Positions 38,713 through 49,236 of a stretch of DNA of 61,202 nucleotides are shown here, piece by piece. The notes under the pieces were generated by a model. The model was not told the DNA's origin and did not search any database. It saw nothing but the letters and a program-made list of their open reading frames with translations. Position 1 is the stretch's first letter. Every line of letters starts with the position of its first letter. This DNA is from Flavobacteriales bacterium. Lineage in GTDB: Bacteria > Bacteroidota > Bacteroidia > Flavobacteriales_C > GCA-002722245. The stretch is from positions 171,386 to 232,587 of the forward strand of contig PBEC01000017.1 in the NCBI GenBank assembly GCA_002717515.1. Reading direction: 5' to 3'. The position numbers were made by a program, and so were the translations under genes.

Positions 38713-41076
38713 TTGAACTCTTTCAATGTTGATTTTAAAAAGAAAAAAATTAAAACAATTATTTCCATACTGCTTTCATTTATTAGTTTTCTTTCAGTAG
38801 CTGAAACTATTAGTTTAAACGAATCTCTGAAGGAAATTAATATCGAAAATGTAATTAGTTATTGTTTAACAGACTCAAGCGAACAATTTGAAAAGGTTAA
38901 AACACTCTCGTTCGAGAACAATTTTAAAAATGTAAGTACAATTAAAAACAATCAAACCTTATGGTGTAAATTCCAAATAAAAAACACATCAAAGACCAAA
39001 TTAAATACAGTCTTAAGGTGCAGTAAGTACAGTTTTGTTAAATTGTTCAATGAAAATGGAAAATTACTCGGTGAAAGCGGCATGCACTTCCCCATTCAAA
39101 AAAGGAATACAGGTTTAAGTGCTGTCTCTGAAATTAATTTTACATCTGAACCACATTTAAAATCAAACTATTATTTAAAATTACAACTCATTAATCCGGT
39201 TCCGTTTGAATACGAAAAAGTTCCTATATCGTTATATAGTTCAAATTTCCTCAATAAAGTAAAAGACAATAAAAACAACTTTTTATTTTTCTTTTTGGGT
39301 GGAATAATTCTTATGATGTTGTATAATTTAGCCCTCTTTCTTCAAGTTAAAAAACTACACTATTTATATTTTGTCCTTTTAAATTTAATGATACTTATGT
39401 TTGTCCTTGTTCAAACTGGACAATTGGAATACTTTATGGCAAAAAATTATGCCTTTCATGAGCGAATCATATTGTTTTTCGGAAATTTAAATTTACTATC
39501 CTACACTCTTTTTTCTGATACCATTTTAAATTTTAATAAACACCATCCTGTTGCATCAAGATTTAAACAGTACTTAATTCCCTTTTTAATTTTACTAAAT
39601 ATACCAATCAGTTTTGGATATTTTCTTCCTTTAATATTTGGAATAGGATCTCTATTAGCTCTAATCGTTTATAATTTTGTAATCTATGCGGCCTTTAAAT
39701 CTGTAAAAAGGGGGGATTCCTCGGTTTCTTTCTTTTTTGCTGGTAATTTATTCTTTTACATAGGAACAATAATTTCAGTATTAATGATAAATGAGGTATT
39801 GCCAAGAACCCTATTTGGACTGACTTCCATTGAATTCGTCGAAATTGGAAACCTTTTGCAACTTTCTTTATTTAGCTTGTCGATTGGATCAATCATAAAA
39901 GGAATAGAAAAAAAATTGGATCGAACAGAATCAGAAAAAAAACTCGCATTACAAACCGCTGAGTTTAAAGATCACTTCCTGGCAAATATGAGTCATGAAA
40001 TTAGAACTCCTTTAAATGGTATTATTGGTATGTTGGATGTTTTTTATGCGAGTTACAAACTCAATTCAAAACAAAAGGAGCAATTAGAAATTGTAAAATC
40101 ATCCTCTCACTCATTACTTACCATAATAAATGATGTCCTTGATTTATCGAAAATACAGGCTGGTAAAATGAAAGTTTTTCCAAAAAACACAAATATTATT
40201 GAATCGGTTTCATCCATAAAAAGTTTATTCCAGCCTATTGCGGAAAGAAAAGGTTTATTAATTGAAGTTTTTATTTCAAAAGACGTTCCTAAATATATCG
40301 TTATAGATGAATCAAGAATAAAGCAAATCATAAACAATATGGTTTCAAACGCCATAAAATTCACAGAAAAGGGAAAGATAATTATTAGAGTCGAACGGAG
40401 AAAAAAACAATTATATATAAGTATTCAGGATACAGGGTGCGGAATAAAAGACAGCCTAAAAAACAAGATATTTGAGGAATTCACTCAAATTGATGAGGCT
40501 AATGCCAAAAGAATAGATGGAACAGGTTTAGGACTTTCGATATGCTCAAAATTAGTAAAGCTTATTGGTGGGGAAATTGGAGTTACCAGTGAAATTAACG
40601 TAGGCTCTACTTTTTGGTTTACAGTGAATTTTAAAATTGGACAAAAGAGCAATAATTTAGAAAAACACAATGTTGTTGAAAATAAAAAACTCAAGTTAAA
40701 CATCTTAGTTGTAGAAGACAAACCCATCAACCAGAAGGTTGCTCAACTTATGCTCCAGAAAATAGGTCATCAGTCAGAAATTGCTAATAATGGGCTTCAA
40801 TGTTTAGCAAAATTTGAAGAAGGTAAGTACGATATTATTTTAATGGATGTTCATATGCCCGAAATGAATGGAATTGAAGCTACTCAAACAATTAAAAAGA
40901 AATTCAATAACATTCCTCCAATAATTGGTTTGAGCGCAAACTCTATGGAGGGTGATGCTGAAAAATATGTAAAACTTGGCTTTGACGATTACTTATCTAA
41001 GCCAATTACCATTGAAATTTTAGAAAGCAAAATTAATGAGCAAATCCTATTGCTTCAAAAAAAACACTCTGATTAA
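38713..41076 (+). CDS. Hybrid sensor histidine kinase with 7TMR-DISM sensor and receiver domain
   Basis: The 787-residue protein reads from a TTG (38713); no in-frame ATG occurs between the upstream stop and the conserved start of the protein. Residues about 35-175 form a 7TMR-DISMED2-type extracellular sensor, about 188-395 seven membrane segments, then HisKA with H428 in MSHEIRTPLN, HATPase with N-box NNMVSNAIKF, DTGCGI and GTGLGLSI, and a C-terminal receiver with phosphoacceptor D712 in LMDVHMPEMNG. Its signal is unknown; some DISM receptors bind carbohydrates. No separate response regulator is adjacent, so output would go through a distant partner or a phosphotransfer protein. Confidence 0.9.
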   Translation: MNSFNVDFKKKKIKTIISILLSFISFLSVAETISLNESLKEINIENVISYCLTDSSEQFEKVKTLSFENNFKNVSTIKNNQTLWCKFQIKNTSKTKLNTVLRCSKYSFVKLFNENGKLLGESGMHFPIQKRNTGLSAVSEINFTSEPHLKSNYYLKLQLINPVPFEYEKVPISLYSSNFLNKVKDNKNNFLFFFLGGIILMMLYNLALFLQVKKLHYLYFVLLNLMILMFVLVQTGQLEYFMAKNYAFHERIILFFGNLNLLSYTLFSDTILNFNKHHPVASRFKQYLIPFLILLNIPISFGYFLPLIFGIGSLLALIVYNFVIYAAFKSVKRGDSSVSFFFAGNLFFYIGTIISVLMINEVLPRTLFGLTSIEFVEIGNLLQLSLFSLSIGSIIKGIEKKLDRTESEKKLALQTAEFKDHFLANMSHEIRTPLNGIIGMLDVFYASYKLNSKQKEQLEIVKSSSHSLLTIINDVLDLSKIQAGKMKVFPKNTNIIESVSSIKSLFQPIAERKGLLIEVFISKDVPKYIVIDESRIKQIINNMVSNAIKFTEKGKIIIRVERRKKQLYISIQDTGCGIKDSLKNKIFEEFTQIDEANAKRIDGTGLGLSICSKLVKLIGGEIGVTSEINVGSTFWFTVNFKIGQKSNNLEKHNVVENKKLKLNILVVEDKPINQKVAQLMLQKIGHQSEIANNGLQCLAKFEEGKYDIILMDVHMPEMNGIEATQTIKKKFNNIPPIIGLSANSMEGDAEKYVKLGFDDYLSKPITIEILESKINEQILLLQKKHSD

Positions 41077-41102
41077 AAAAAGCCAACTAAGTTTTTAACC
41101 AC

Positions 41103-41132
41103 AAAAAAGGATGCATTCGCATCCCTTTTTTT
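41103..41132. terminator. Terminator between the histidine kinase and DUF5606 genes
   Basis: The stem GGATGC/GCATCC (41109-41124, loop ATTC) is flanked by six A residues and seven T residues, so it can serve both convergent genes. Confidence 0.75.
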
Positions 41133-41147
41133 ATATCGGATAATATT

Positions 41148-41606
41148 TTAAGCTTTTGCTTTTATATCCTTATTTTCTTCCTCTTTTTCTTTTGGATTTT
41201 CAGCTTCATCGGCAGTTTCTTTTGTTGACTCGGTTGAAGTGAGAATCCCATTTTTAACTAATAGATTGTACCAAGTAAAAAGCTTTTTAACATCTGATTC
41301 ATAAACGCGCTCTTGATCAATTGGAACATAAGAAGTTATTGCTGAAAACAAATCTCCCTTCTCGGGAACACTAATCTCCTTGAATTGATTATTTTCAGCA
41401 ATTTTTACAAGTACTTCAGATAAAGGGACATCTTCGTTTTCACAATAAATACTTATATCTTCCAATGATGATATTTTATATGAAGAATAGGCGTTGAATC
41501 TTTTACCATCGATTAAAGATTCAACAATGACACCATTTGGAGATTTAGCAACCAACTTTTGTAATCCTGGCTTTCCTCCTATTGTAAAAATTCCAGTTAA
41601 ATCCAT
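41148..41606 (-). CDS. DUF5606 family protein
   Basis: The 152-residue protein matches the DUF5606 family of Bacteroidota, with DLTGIFTIGGKPGLQKLV at the start and a VESLIDGKRFNAYSSYKISS segment. A charged, Glu/Lys-rich tail (about residues 125-152) follows. Function unknown. The ATG at 41606 begins the family; the open frame extends 17 codons upstream with no support. Confidence 0.8.
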   Translation of the reverse strand: MDLTGIFTIGGKPGLQKLVAKSPNGVIVESLIDGKRFNAYSSYKISSLEDISIYCENEDVPLSEVLVKIAENNQFKEISVPEKGDLFSAITSYVPIDQERVYESDVKKLFTWYNLLVKNGILTSTESTKETADEAENPKEKEEENKDIKAKA

Positions 41607-41659
41607 GTTTTCTTTTTTTTTTGTAAAAGTACAATTATTACGGAAATACCAATACACTG

Positions 41660-44600
41660 TCAGTGATAAACTTGAAAGTGTTTACTTGATATACCTTTTG
41701 ACGTTTTAACATTTAAATAATAAATTCCATTAGCTAAATGACTTGTGTTTAAAGCAATTTTGTAAGAATCTATTTGATTTTCTTGAACTTCAATTAATTG
41801 TAATAATTTCCCTCGTGCATCGGTAACGGAAATATTAATATTCTCAGGGTTAGGCAAAGTAAATTCAGCAGTTATAAAATTGTCAGCCGGATTTGGATAA
41901 AAAACAAAATTAGAGAGTGTAATCTTTGACGAATAAATAGATTCAACTACATCAGGAGCATCAATTTCATATGCTCGTGTTAGTTCACAACCGTTTGCAT
42001 CTTTTACAGTAACATTTAACTCTCCTTTACATAATTCTTGAAATGTATTACCTAATGGATTGATCTCACCTTCAGTAAAATAAGTGTAAGGGTTGATTCC
42101 GCCAGATGCAAATACCGTTAATTCACCATTACACGTATTTGAGGTATCATCAATTATATTCGATTCATACATTTTTAGAGAGTCTGGTGATTCAATGGTT
42201 ACGGATGCCGTATCAAAACAACCATTCATATCAGAAACTCTTACTTGATAGGACCCTTTACCTAAAGGAGGACTTTTTATACTTGGTATTCTTGAATCAT
42301 TCCAATCATAATAATAGCTTCCTGTACCTCCGGATATATCTAAATCCACCTCCCCATCTTTTGAATCTGCGCAAGATGTATTTTGAACAGAAATAGGGGT
42401 AACAATAAGTTCACTTGGCTCAGTGATGGTTAGGTTCATTCCCTTTGAAGCACCATAATTATCAGTAACTTCAATTTTGTAACTACCAGCACTTAAATTT
42501 GATATTTTGGTATTGACTTCGGAGCTATCGTGCATCCAACGAACCTCGTATGGTGGAAAAGTCAATGCTATGTTTAAGTCAATCAATCCATTACTGTCGT
42601 TAAAGCAAGTAACATTTTTCATTTCATTAACTGAAATATTGATGCCTCTCATTTTATCGTACATAAGTTCCGCATAATTTGCATTTAGCTTTAAAGTATT
42701 TAAATTCTCTCCTCCTATAACAGCGTATGCAATAACTATAGAATCTTCGGATTTCAAAGAAAAAGGTCCGCTTGATATGATATTGGCAACATCTCCCGAA
42801 ATATTATGATGGGTTATGCCTTGAGTCATAGATGAATACTCTTCGAAATCCTCAAATTCATCGGTAATATTTATTCCATCAACCCCTGTTTTGTCGAATG
42901 CGTAATAGTTTGGTTTATTTGATCTCAAAAGTTTTACTCCACCATATATTCCCCCCGATTCATAAACGTAGCCCAAATTATTTGTGTAGTCAAACCCAGA
43001 ATGATTATCGTTTTTATTACCTATATCCCAATCACTGAAAACACCAAGGTATATACTGTCAAAGTCCAACTCACTTTTATTTTTAACGATATACTCGTAG
43101 ATAACATAATTTTGATTGTTTTCAGAATCCCATGCATATGCAGTTTGTTTGACCTCAACTCCGACAGGTTCAATAGACCATGAGTCGTCTAAAATTCCTG
43201 AAACCGTAAAATCTGCATCCGATGTACCCAGCGTACTAAGCGGGTTAACAATTGGAGGATCAAAAGATAATAACTCATAATCTTCATAGGATAAGACTGT
43301 GTTGGAATCTATAGCAAGAAGTATTCCCATATCGCTTATTAAACTTCCACTGTTTTTATATTCAACACCTAATCCACTTCCTCCCAGGGTATATCCTATT
43401 CTTCCATAGTTATTAAAACTTAAATATATGTTATTGGTTGTAATATCTACATAATCTTTATTAACCTGAACTGAGAAAGCATCGTGAAAAGTGTTTATAC
43501 CATCGGTTATTTCTAAAGTAAAAGAAATCAAATCATTTTCACCAACGGAGGGCACTATGACAAATTTGAAATCGGATTGAGTTGTTTTGATCTCTTCTGA
43601 ACCAAGTGAGGCTATAAAGGAAATAGAATCCAATACTTGAGAGTTCTCATCTCCTGACCTCAACAGAACCGAAATATTGCTTGTTGCTCCCAAATGATTT
43701 TTTAAATCAACCCGCATCATTACAGTATCTCCTCCAGCCAAATTTTGATCAAATCCATCGTCGGTTTTATGATTTACGTATGTAATGAAGGGATCGGTAA
43801 TAGGGAGTAATGCTTTGTATGCATTAATCCTTCCTGTTCCAAGCATATCCAAATATTGTTCATTTCCTTCAACTGTATAAATATCGTCGGTTGATGACTT
43901 TAAAATAGCCGCTAACTTTTGAGGCGACGCATCGGGATATTCAGCCTTAATTAAACCCAAGACTCCTGAGGCAATAGGGCTTGCAAATGATGTTCCCCGG
44001 CCAATCAAACCGCTTCCGCCCCCTCGCCAAATTGAAACAATATTATAACTTGGAGCAACAACATCAATTAAATCGTTGAATTGAGAGCCTTCGTTTTCGG
44101 AGGTCACCCATTTTTTATCGTTTTGATCAGTACCTCCAACTGAAACCACATTAGCATATGAAGCGGGGTAAAAATAAGAGGTTTCATTACTATTCCCAGC
44201 AGCAGCTACAACAACCGCTCCTTTGTTGTTGGTTGCATAATTTACTATATCCTGATGATATTGATTGAATGATCCCGAACCTCCCCATGAACAGTTAATG
44301 ATGTCAGCTCCATGATCCGCTGCATAAACTATTCCCTCATAGGCCCCAACCAAAAAACCGCTATTGTTACAAATCTTAACAGGCAAAAGCATCGTGTTAA
44401 ATCCTGGGGCTGCAACATCTCCATCATTATCCGTATTTACTGATGCGCAGCCTGTAACCTGATTTCCATGATGACCATAAACTTCTGGGTCATTATCGTC
44501 TGCACCCGTGTCCCAACCTGTAAAATTATCAATATAACCATCCTCATCATTGTCTATCCCATCAATGGGATCATTATAGTTGTGCTTGATTCTTCCAACA

Positions 44601-45154
44601 ATCTCAGGATGATCTGTATCAATTCCTGTATCGGTAATTCCAATTACAACGTTTGTATCTCCTTTTTGAATGTCCCATGCTCTAAAAACATCAATGAGCT
44701 CCAAATGATATTGAGTAGATATTTTAGGATCATTCGGCACGTACAATAGTTCGGGAACGGTTTGTGTTTCTACATATTCAAACATACCCGTAGATTTTAA
44801 CAACCGAGCTGCCCTAAACTCATTAATGTCGTTTTTATAAGTTATTTTATACAAACTGGTAAGATCTACCGTTTTTTCTCCATGTTTATTCGTCGGATGT
44901 CTTGGTTTTGTAGTTTGTGGAAATTTCCTCTCAATTTCCACAATTTCAAGCATGTCAAATAAATCAATTATCGGAGTTTCTGCATAGTCTTTTTTATAAA
45001 AAGCTCCACGATATTGACTTTTTATTTTTGCGATAACCTGACCTTTTATAACGTTTCCTTCAGGGCGTTTGATAACCTCTCGCTCCTGTGAAAATGATTC
45101 GAAGGCAAAAACAAAAATCAGTAATAGTAAAAACCTAATCCCCCTGCAATTCAT
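41660..45154 (-). CDS. Secreted subtilisin-like (S8) peptidase with SprB-type repeats and T9SS domain
   Basis: The 1164-residue protein has a signal peptide (FLLLLIFVFAFESFSQ), a propeptide-like region to about residue 135, and a complete S8 catalytic site: D175 (ITDTG), H229 (HGNQVTG), N321 (AAAGNS) and S389 (GTSFAS). An acidic calcium-loop-like insert (DPIDGIDNDEDGYIDNF) follows the Asp. Large beta domains and SprB-like repeats (residues about 910-1070) precede a type A T9SS domain (FYPNPADNFITAEF). It is probably surface-exposed and may act on proteins or peptides. It lies beside a second, similar peptidase, probably from an old duplication. Confidence 0.93.
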   Translation of the reverse strand: MNCRGIRFLLLLIFVFAFESFSQEREVIKRPEGNVIKGQVIAKIKSQYRGAFYKKDYAETPIIDLFDMLEIVEIERKFPQTTKPRHPTNKHGEKTVDLTSLYKITYKNDINEFRAARLLKSTGMFEYVETQTVPELLYVPNDPKISTQYHLELIDVFRAWDIQKGDTNVVIGITDTGIDTDHPEIVGRIKHNYNDPIDGIDNDEDGYIDNFTGWDTGADDNDPEVYGHHGNQVTGCASVNTDNDGDVAAPGFNTMLLPVKICNNSGFLVGAYEGIVYAADHGADIINCSWGGSGSFNQYHQDIVNYATNNKGAVVVAAAGNSNETSYFYPASYANVVSVGGTDQNDKKWVTSENEGSQFNDLIDVVAPSYNIVSIWRGGGSGLIGRGTSFASPIASGVLGLIKAEYPDASPQKLAAILKSSTDDIYTVEGNEQYLDMLGTGRINAYKALLPITDPFITYVNHKTDDGFDQNLAGGDTVMMRVDLKNHLGATSNISVLLRSGDENSQVLDSISFIASLGSEEIKTTQSDFKFVIVPSVGENDLISFTLEITDGINTFHDAFSVQVNKDYVDITTNNIYLSFNNYGRIGYTLGGSGLGVEYKNSGSLISDMGILLAIDSNTVLSYEDYELLSFDPPIVNPLSTLGTSDADFTVSGILDDSWSIEPVGVEVKQTAYAWDSENNQNYVIYEYIVKNKSELDFDSIYLGVFSDWDIGNKNDNHSGFDYTNNLGYVYESGGIYGGVKLLRSNKPNYYAFDKTGVDGINITDEFEDFEEYSSMTQGITHHNISGDVANIISSGPFSLKSEDSIVIAYAVIGGENLNTLKLNANYAELMYDKMRGINISVNEMKNVTCFNDSNGLIDLNIALTFPPYEVRWMHDSSEVNTKISNLSAGSYKIEVTDNYGASKGMNLTITEPSELIVTPISVQNTSCADSKDGEVDLDISGGTGSYYYDWNDSRIPSIKSPPLGKGSYQVRVSDMNGCFDTASVTIESPDSLKMYESNIIDDTSNTCNGELTVFASGGINPYTYFTEGEINPLGNTFQELCKGELNVTVKDANGCELTRAYEIDAPDVVESIYSSKITLSNFVFYPNPADNFITAEFTLPNPENINISVTDARGKLLQLIEVQENQIDSYKIALNTSHLANGIYYLNVKTSKGISSKHFQVYH

Positions 45155-45276
45155 AACTTTAGTGACATTGATCAACAAATTCAAATCATCTCTTAATTCA
45201 AACCGAAGACAAAGCTAACAATATACGGAAAAACCACTTTTAAGTAAGTGTAAATACGTATATTTTTATCCACAAA

Positions 45277-48200
45277 CTATTTTTTTATCGATATCTTATT
45301 TACGCTCCTAATACCATCAATAATAACATTAACAAAATAGGTACCTGAAGAAAAATAAGAAAAGTCGAGTATAGTATTGTTACTCGTATTTGATATTATT
45401 ATATTTCCTAAAACATCTGTGACAAAAACTTCAGCACCATCAGGAACTCCTGTCAAGTTTATAAAACCATCGGTCGGATTTGGATAAATAGCGAATTCTT
45501 TCATTGAATTATTTCTATTTACCAAAGTCTGATCTTTAATTTCTATTGAATCGGTACTTACACAAAATTCCTGGTCAGTTACAGAAAGAGTATATACTCC
45601 AGGACAAAGGTTTATTGCATGAATAGAGTCTCTTTCACTATCGTCGCTCCATGTAAATATATATTCTGGTGTTCCACCAGTTACAAAACCATTAACAGCT
45701 CCATCACAAGACATACCGTTACTCATAACTGTATCATTAAAATTAATTTCGGGCACAGTATTAACTGTTAAATTAATAGTATCCGAAACTGAACAAGAAT
45801 ATGAATTTGTTATTACAACACTATATAACGCAGTTGAACTTGCAGTTATTTCACGAGAAGTTTCACCACCAGGAGACCATACATAGGAGTAATCAGGCCC
45901 AGCATCAAATGTAATTGAATCACCCTGACAAATCGAAGTATCATTACCTAAATTCACATAAAAAGCATCAGGCTCTCCAATTGTTACGGTTAAGGTATCC
46001 TTTAGCTCCAATTCATCAGATATTTGCACATGATATGTCCCAGCGCACAATTCGGAAATAGAATCTCCGGAAGGACTACCTGGTGCATCATACCAACTAT
46101 AGCTAATTTCTCCTGCACCCCCAGTTGCTTCTACTTTTGCTTTACCATCACAGCTGTTGTTACACGATGAACTATCGTTTAACACAACCTCAGATGCCAA
46201 ATTATAAAGTTCATAATAAGCAGTATCCGATTCTAAAGCTGCTTCTTTTAATACGTTGTAATTATCACCCACTACTAAAGCAAAAGCAACCTTTATTGAA
46301 TCATCAACACCAATGTTTAAATCGCCTACACCAATTGTATTAGAAACATCTCCTAAACCAGCACTATCCCTCAAAATCCCACCTGAAATAGAAGTGTGTT
46401 GCTCGGCCGATGAAAATCCATCTGCTTGACTTATAGAGCCATTCGCTCCACCATTATCAAAAGCATAATTTTGAACATTTCCTTCACTAATCACATGTAT
46501 TCCTGCATATGTACCACCAGAGGAATAAGTATAACCGGTTTTTATAGTAGAATCATAAACAGCATAATTTTCGTTAAGATTTGCAATATCCCAATCAGAA
46601 AAGACACCAAAGTTAAGCCCATTAATTTCTGAACCAGAAGTGTTTTTGATATTCATTTCAAAAATGATAAAGTCCATTCTATCATCATCCAACCAAACCA
46701 TAGACTTTTGTTTGATTTGAAGTCCTATTTTATTTGAACCAGCAGGTTCATCATTGTAATATGAGTATGCGACCTTATCAGCCTCAATATTCGTTTCTGA
46801 GTCTATTTTACTAATGGATTCATAATCACCGTCTAAAACAAAACTAGCTTGTACATCATTAAGTGTAGCTAAAAGACCCATTTTAAATAAAATATTATCT
46901 CCATTTTTGTATTTTACTCCATGCCCAATCGTTTGATCATTCGTTGGACCATTAAATCCTAATTTGCCTGATGCGCCAACACTAAATTGAATATTATTCT
47001 CTTCTAAATTTACATATCCTGCATCAAAATCATTAATTTTTACACGTAAGACTCTCCAACTGTTATAATCACCATCTTCCATAACAACTTTAAAGAATAC
47101 CGTTTGATTAGCTGGCATACCCTCCTTAATAATAAATGACAAAGGAATACTAGAGGTATTAACATAACTGTTAAAAGGTATAGAAATAAGATTGTATACA
47201 GAGTCCAACAATTCAATATAAGGTGATTCTGTAGTTATTTTGTAACGTGTAGCAGAAGTTGAATTTTGAAGATAATTTATTACATTCCCATAAACATAAA
47301 CTGTATCACCCGTTTCAAGTGTATCACCTTTGTTATTAGTTACAGTATAGTCATTAAAAACTAAACCTGGATTGCTTAAATCTGTAAGTGCTTTATACGC
47401 ATTAACTATTCCTTTACCCATCTTTTTTTGATAAGGAGCATTGAATGAAATCGTGTCAATATTAGTACTTGTTGCCTTTATTTGTTCAATAATCTGAACA
47501 GCACTAAATGAAGGATATTTACTCTTAATCAGCCCAGCTACACCTGATACCATAGGCGCAGAAAATGATGTTCCTACGCCGCTACCCAATATGGGACCAC
47601 CTCCATTGTTTACTCTATACAAATCTACAGAAGGGGCCATAACATCAACAAAATCATTATAGGTTGATCCAACATCTGTACTTTGAACCCATTTCTCATT
47701 ATTTTGGTTGGTCCCTCCAACGGATAACACCCAATCATAACTTGCTGGATACCAGAGATTATCAGAATTATCATTTCCTGCTGATGCGACAACTAAACAA
47801 TTTTCATTAATTGTTGCATATGTAACAACATCCTGTCCATATTGTGACCATGAATTAGGAGCACCCCACGAGCAATTCACTATATCATAACCATGAGTAG
47901 CTGCATACATAATCGACTCATACCCTTTAGTTAAGAAACCACCCGATTCTATTTTTAAGGGAACGATTTTACAATTAAAACCTGTTCCCGCTAGCTGTAT
48001 CCCGTTATCAGCAGTTGCGCCCACAAAACTCGAAACGTATACTCCATGCCAATTTCCCCCTACGGAAGGATCATTATCATTATCCCCTAAATCCCAACCT
48101 CTAAAATTATCAATATAGCTATCACCATCATCATCTTGACTATTTCCTAAAGGATCTGCATAATTATATTTTACACTATTTACTAAATCAGGGTGATCTA

Positions 48201-48699
48201 TATCAAAGCCGGTATCGGAAATTGCAATAATCACATTAGTATCTCCTTTTTCTACATCCCAAGCATTATACATATTAAGTATCTCAAGGAAATATAAAGA
48301 GTCGATTTGAGGGTCATTAGGAATGTACAATGGCTCAAAAATATATGAAGGCTCTACATATTGAAAAGCGCCCGTACTCATAAAGTTATTAATGAGTTTT
48401 TTTGGATCGATATCCTCTTTATATTCTATTTTATATATTAATGATATATCAGCATATTTTATTCCCAATTCATTTGTTTCTTTTCGCGGCTTTTTAATAT
48501 TTGGATATATTTTTGAAACGGAGGTAACATCATACTTTTCATACAGATATTCCAATTTAAGATTACTCGTTTCCTGATTGTAAAAATAACCTCGATAAGA
48601 CTCTTTAGCTTTTACAATAAGAACATTGGGTAAATAATTACCTTGTCCATAAGACAATACAGAAATCCACAAAAAGGATAAAAGAGATAGTTTTTTCAT
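45277..48699 (-). CDS. Secreted subtilisin-like (S8) peptidase with T9SS domain, second copy
   Basis: The 1140-residue protein starts with a signal peptide (MKKLSLLSFLWISVLSYGQG). The catalytic set is D162 (ISDTG), H218 (WHGVYVSS), N309 (SAGNDN) and S378 (GTSFSA). A similar acidic insert (SQDDDGDSYIDNF) is present. The centre resembles the neighbour (VGDVSNTIGV, FSDWDIANLNENY), and repeats such as CSVSDTINLTVNT and NLCPGVYTLSVTDQ precede a type A T9SS domain (YPNPTDGFINLTG). The two proteins share domain order and local segments but are strongly diverged. An HsdR-N-like gene precedes it with a 62-bp gap. Confidence 0.93.
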   Translation of the reverse strand: MKKLSLLSFLWISVLSYGQGNYLPNVLIVKAKESYRGYFYNQETSNLKLEYLYEKYDVTSVSKIYPNIKKPRKETNELGIKYADISLIYKIEYKEDIDPKKLINNFMSTGAFQYVEPSYIFEPLYIPNDPQIDSLYFLEILNMYNAWDVEKGDTNVIIAISDTGFDIDHPDLVNSVKYNYADPLGNSQDDDGDSYIDNFRGWDLGDNDNDPSVGGNWHGVYVSSFVGATADNGIQLAGTGFNCKIVPLKIESGGFLTKGYESIMYAATHGYDIVNCSWGAPNSWSQYGQDVVTYATINENCLVVASAGNDNSDNLWYPASYDWVLSVGGTNQNNEKWVQSTDVGSTYNDFVDVMAPSVDLYRVNNGGGPILGSGVGTSFSAPMVSGVAGLIKSKYPSFSAVQIIEQIKATSTNIDTISFNAPYQKKMGKGIVNAYKALTDLSNPGLVFNDYTVTNNKGDTLETGDTVYVYGNVINYLQNSTSATRYKITTESPYIELLDSVYNLISIPFNSYVNTSSIPLSFIIKEGMPANQTVFFKVVMEDGDYNSWRVLRVKINDFDAGYVNLEENNIQFSVGASGKLGFNGPTNDQTIGHGVKYKNGDNILFKMGLLATLNDVQASFVLDGDYESISKIDSETNIEADKVAYSYYNDEPAGSNKIGLQIKQKSMVWLDDDRMDFIIFEMNIKNTSGSEINGLNFGVFSDWDIANLNENYAVYDSTIKTGYTYSSGGTYAGIHVISEGNVQNYAFDNGGANGSISQADGFSSAEQHTSISGGILRDSAGLGDVSNTIGVGDLNIGVDDSIKVAFALVVGDNYNVLKEAALESDTAYYELYNLASEVVLNDSSSCNNSCDGKAKVEATGGAGEISYSWYDAPGSPSGDSISELCAGTYHVQISDELELKDTLTVTIGEPDAFYVNLGNDTSICQGDSITFDAGPDYSYVWSPGGETSREITASSTALYSVVITNSYSCSVSDTINLTVNTVPEINFNDTVMSNGMSCDGAVNGFVTGGTPEYIFTWSDDSERDSIHAINLCPGVYTLSVTDQEFCVSTDSIEIKDQTLVNRNNSMKEFAIYPNPTDGFINLTGVPDGAEVFVTDVLGNIIISNTSNNTILDFSYFSSGTYFVNVIIDGIRSVNKISIKK

Positions 48700-48761
48700 A
48701 GCATTTTGATCGGTACGATTCATTATATACGAATGAAAAGCTTCTATGTTACAACAAAGCA

Positions 48762-49205
48762 TCAGTTATAGTTTGGAAAATCATTTAACACCTGAACACA
48801 TTCACCAGATACATTTATCGTTTTATGATTTTTCCCATTTGTGAGGACAATAAAGGGACAGTTATAAGCAGAATTATAGTTCAGTGCTTGACTAAAAACA
48901 TCTTGAGTAAGTACCATATTATAAGCTTTACACTCAATTAAGACATAAGGTTTAGAATTCTTATAAACTAATACATCAGATCTCCTCATGTTGGAATTAA
49001 CATATAGCCCTGTTTCGATTTTAAAAACAGATTCAGGATAGTTTAAGGCTTTAATTAAATGAGTAATTATATTTTGTCTTACCCATTCCTCGGGAGTTAA
49101 TATGAGCCATTTTTTACGAACCTGATCAAAAATTAAAGGCTGGTTGCTACTTGATTTTTTATACCTAAATGAATAAATCGGTAGATTTAGTTTTGGAAGC
49201 TTCAT
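48762..49205 (-). CDS. HsdR N-terminal-like (restriction-endonuclease-fold) protein
   Basis: The 147-residue protein resembles the stand-alone HsdR N-terminal (HSDR_N_2) family. It has the nuclease-like core NMRRSDVLVYKNSKPYVLIE followed by CKAYN, i.e. a D...ExK motif with D, E and K in place. No methylase or specificity genes are nearby, so it is not a type I restriction system here. In other Bacteroidota this family is often near holA; here holA is about 37 kb away. Function unknown. Confidence 0.78.
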   Translation of the reverse strand: MKLPKLNLPIYSFRYKKSSSNQPLIFDQVRKKWLILTPEEWVRQNIITHLIKALNYPESVFKIETGLYVNSNMRRSDVLVYKNSKPYVLIECKAYNMVLTQDVFSQALNYNSAYNCPFIVLTNGKNHKTINVSGECVQVLNDFPNYN

Positions 49206-49236
49206 ATGAACATCTGACTGAATTACCTATTTCTTT

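Noticed and set aside
41660-48699. Broken peptidase genes
   Set aside because: Both catalytic sites and C-terminal domains are intact in single long frames.
48762-49205. A type I restriction-modification system
   Set aside because: Only a small HsdR-N-like protein is present; no methylase, specificity or helicase gene is nearby.
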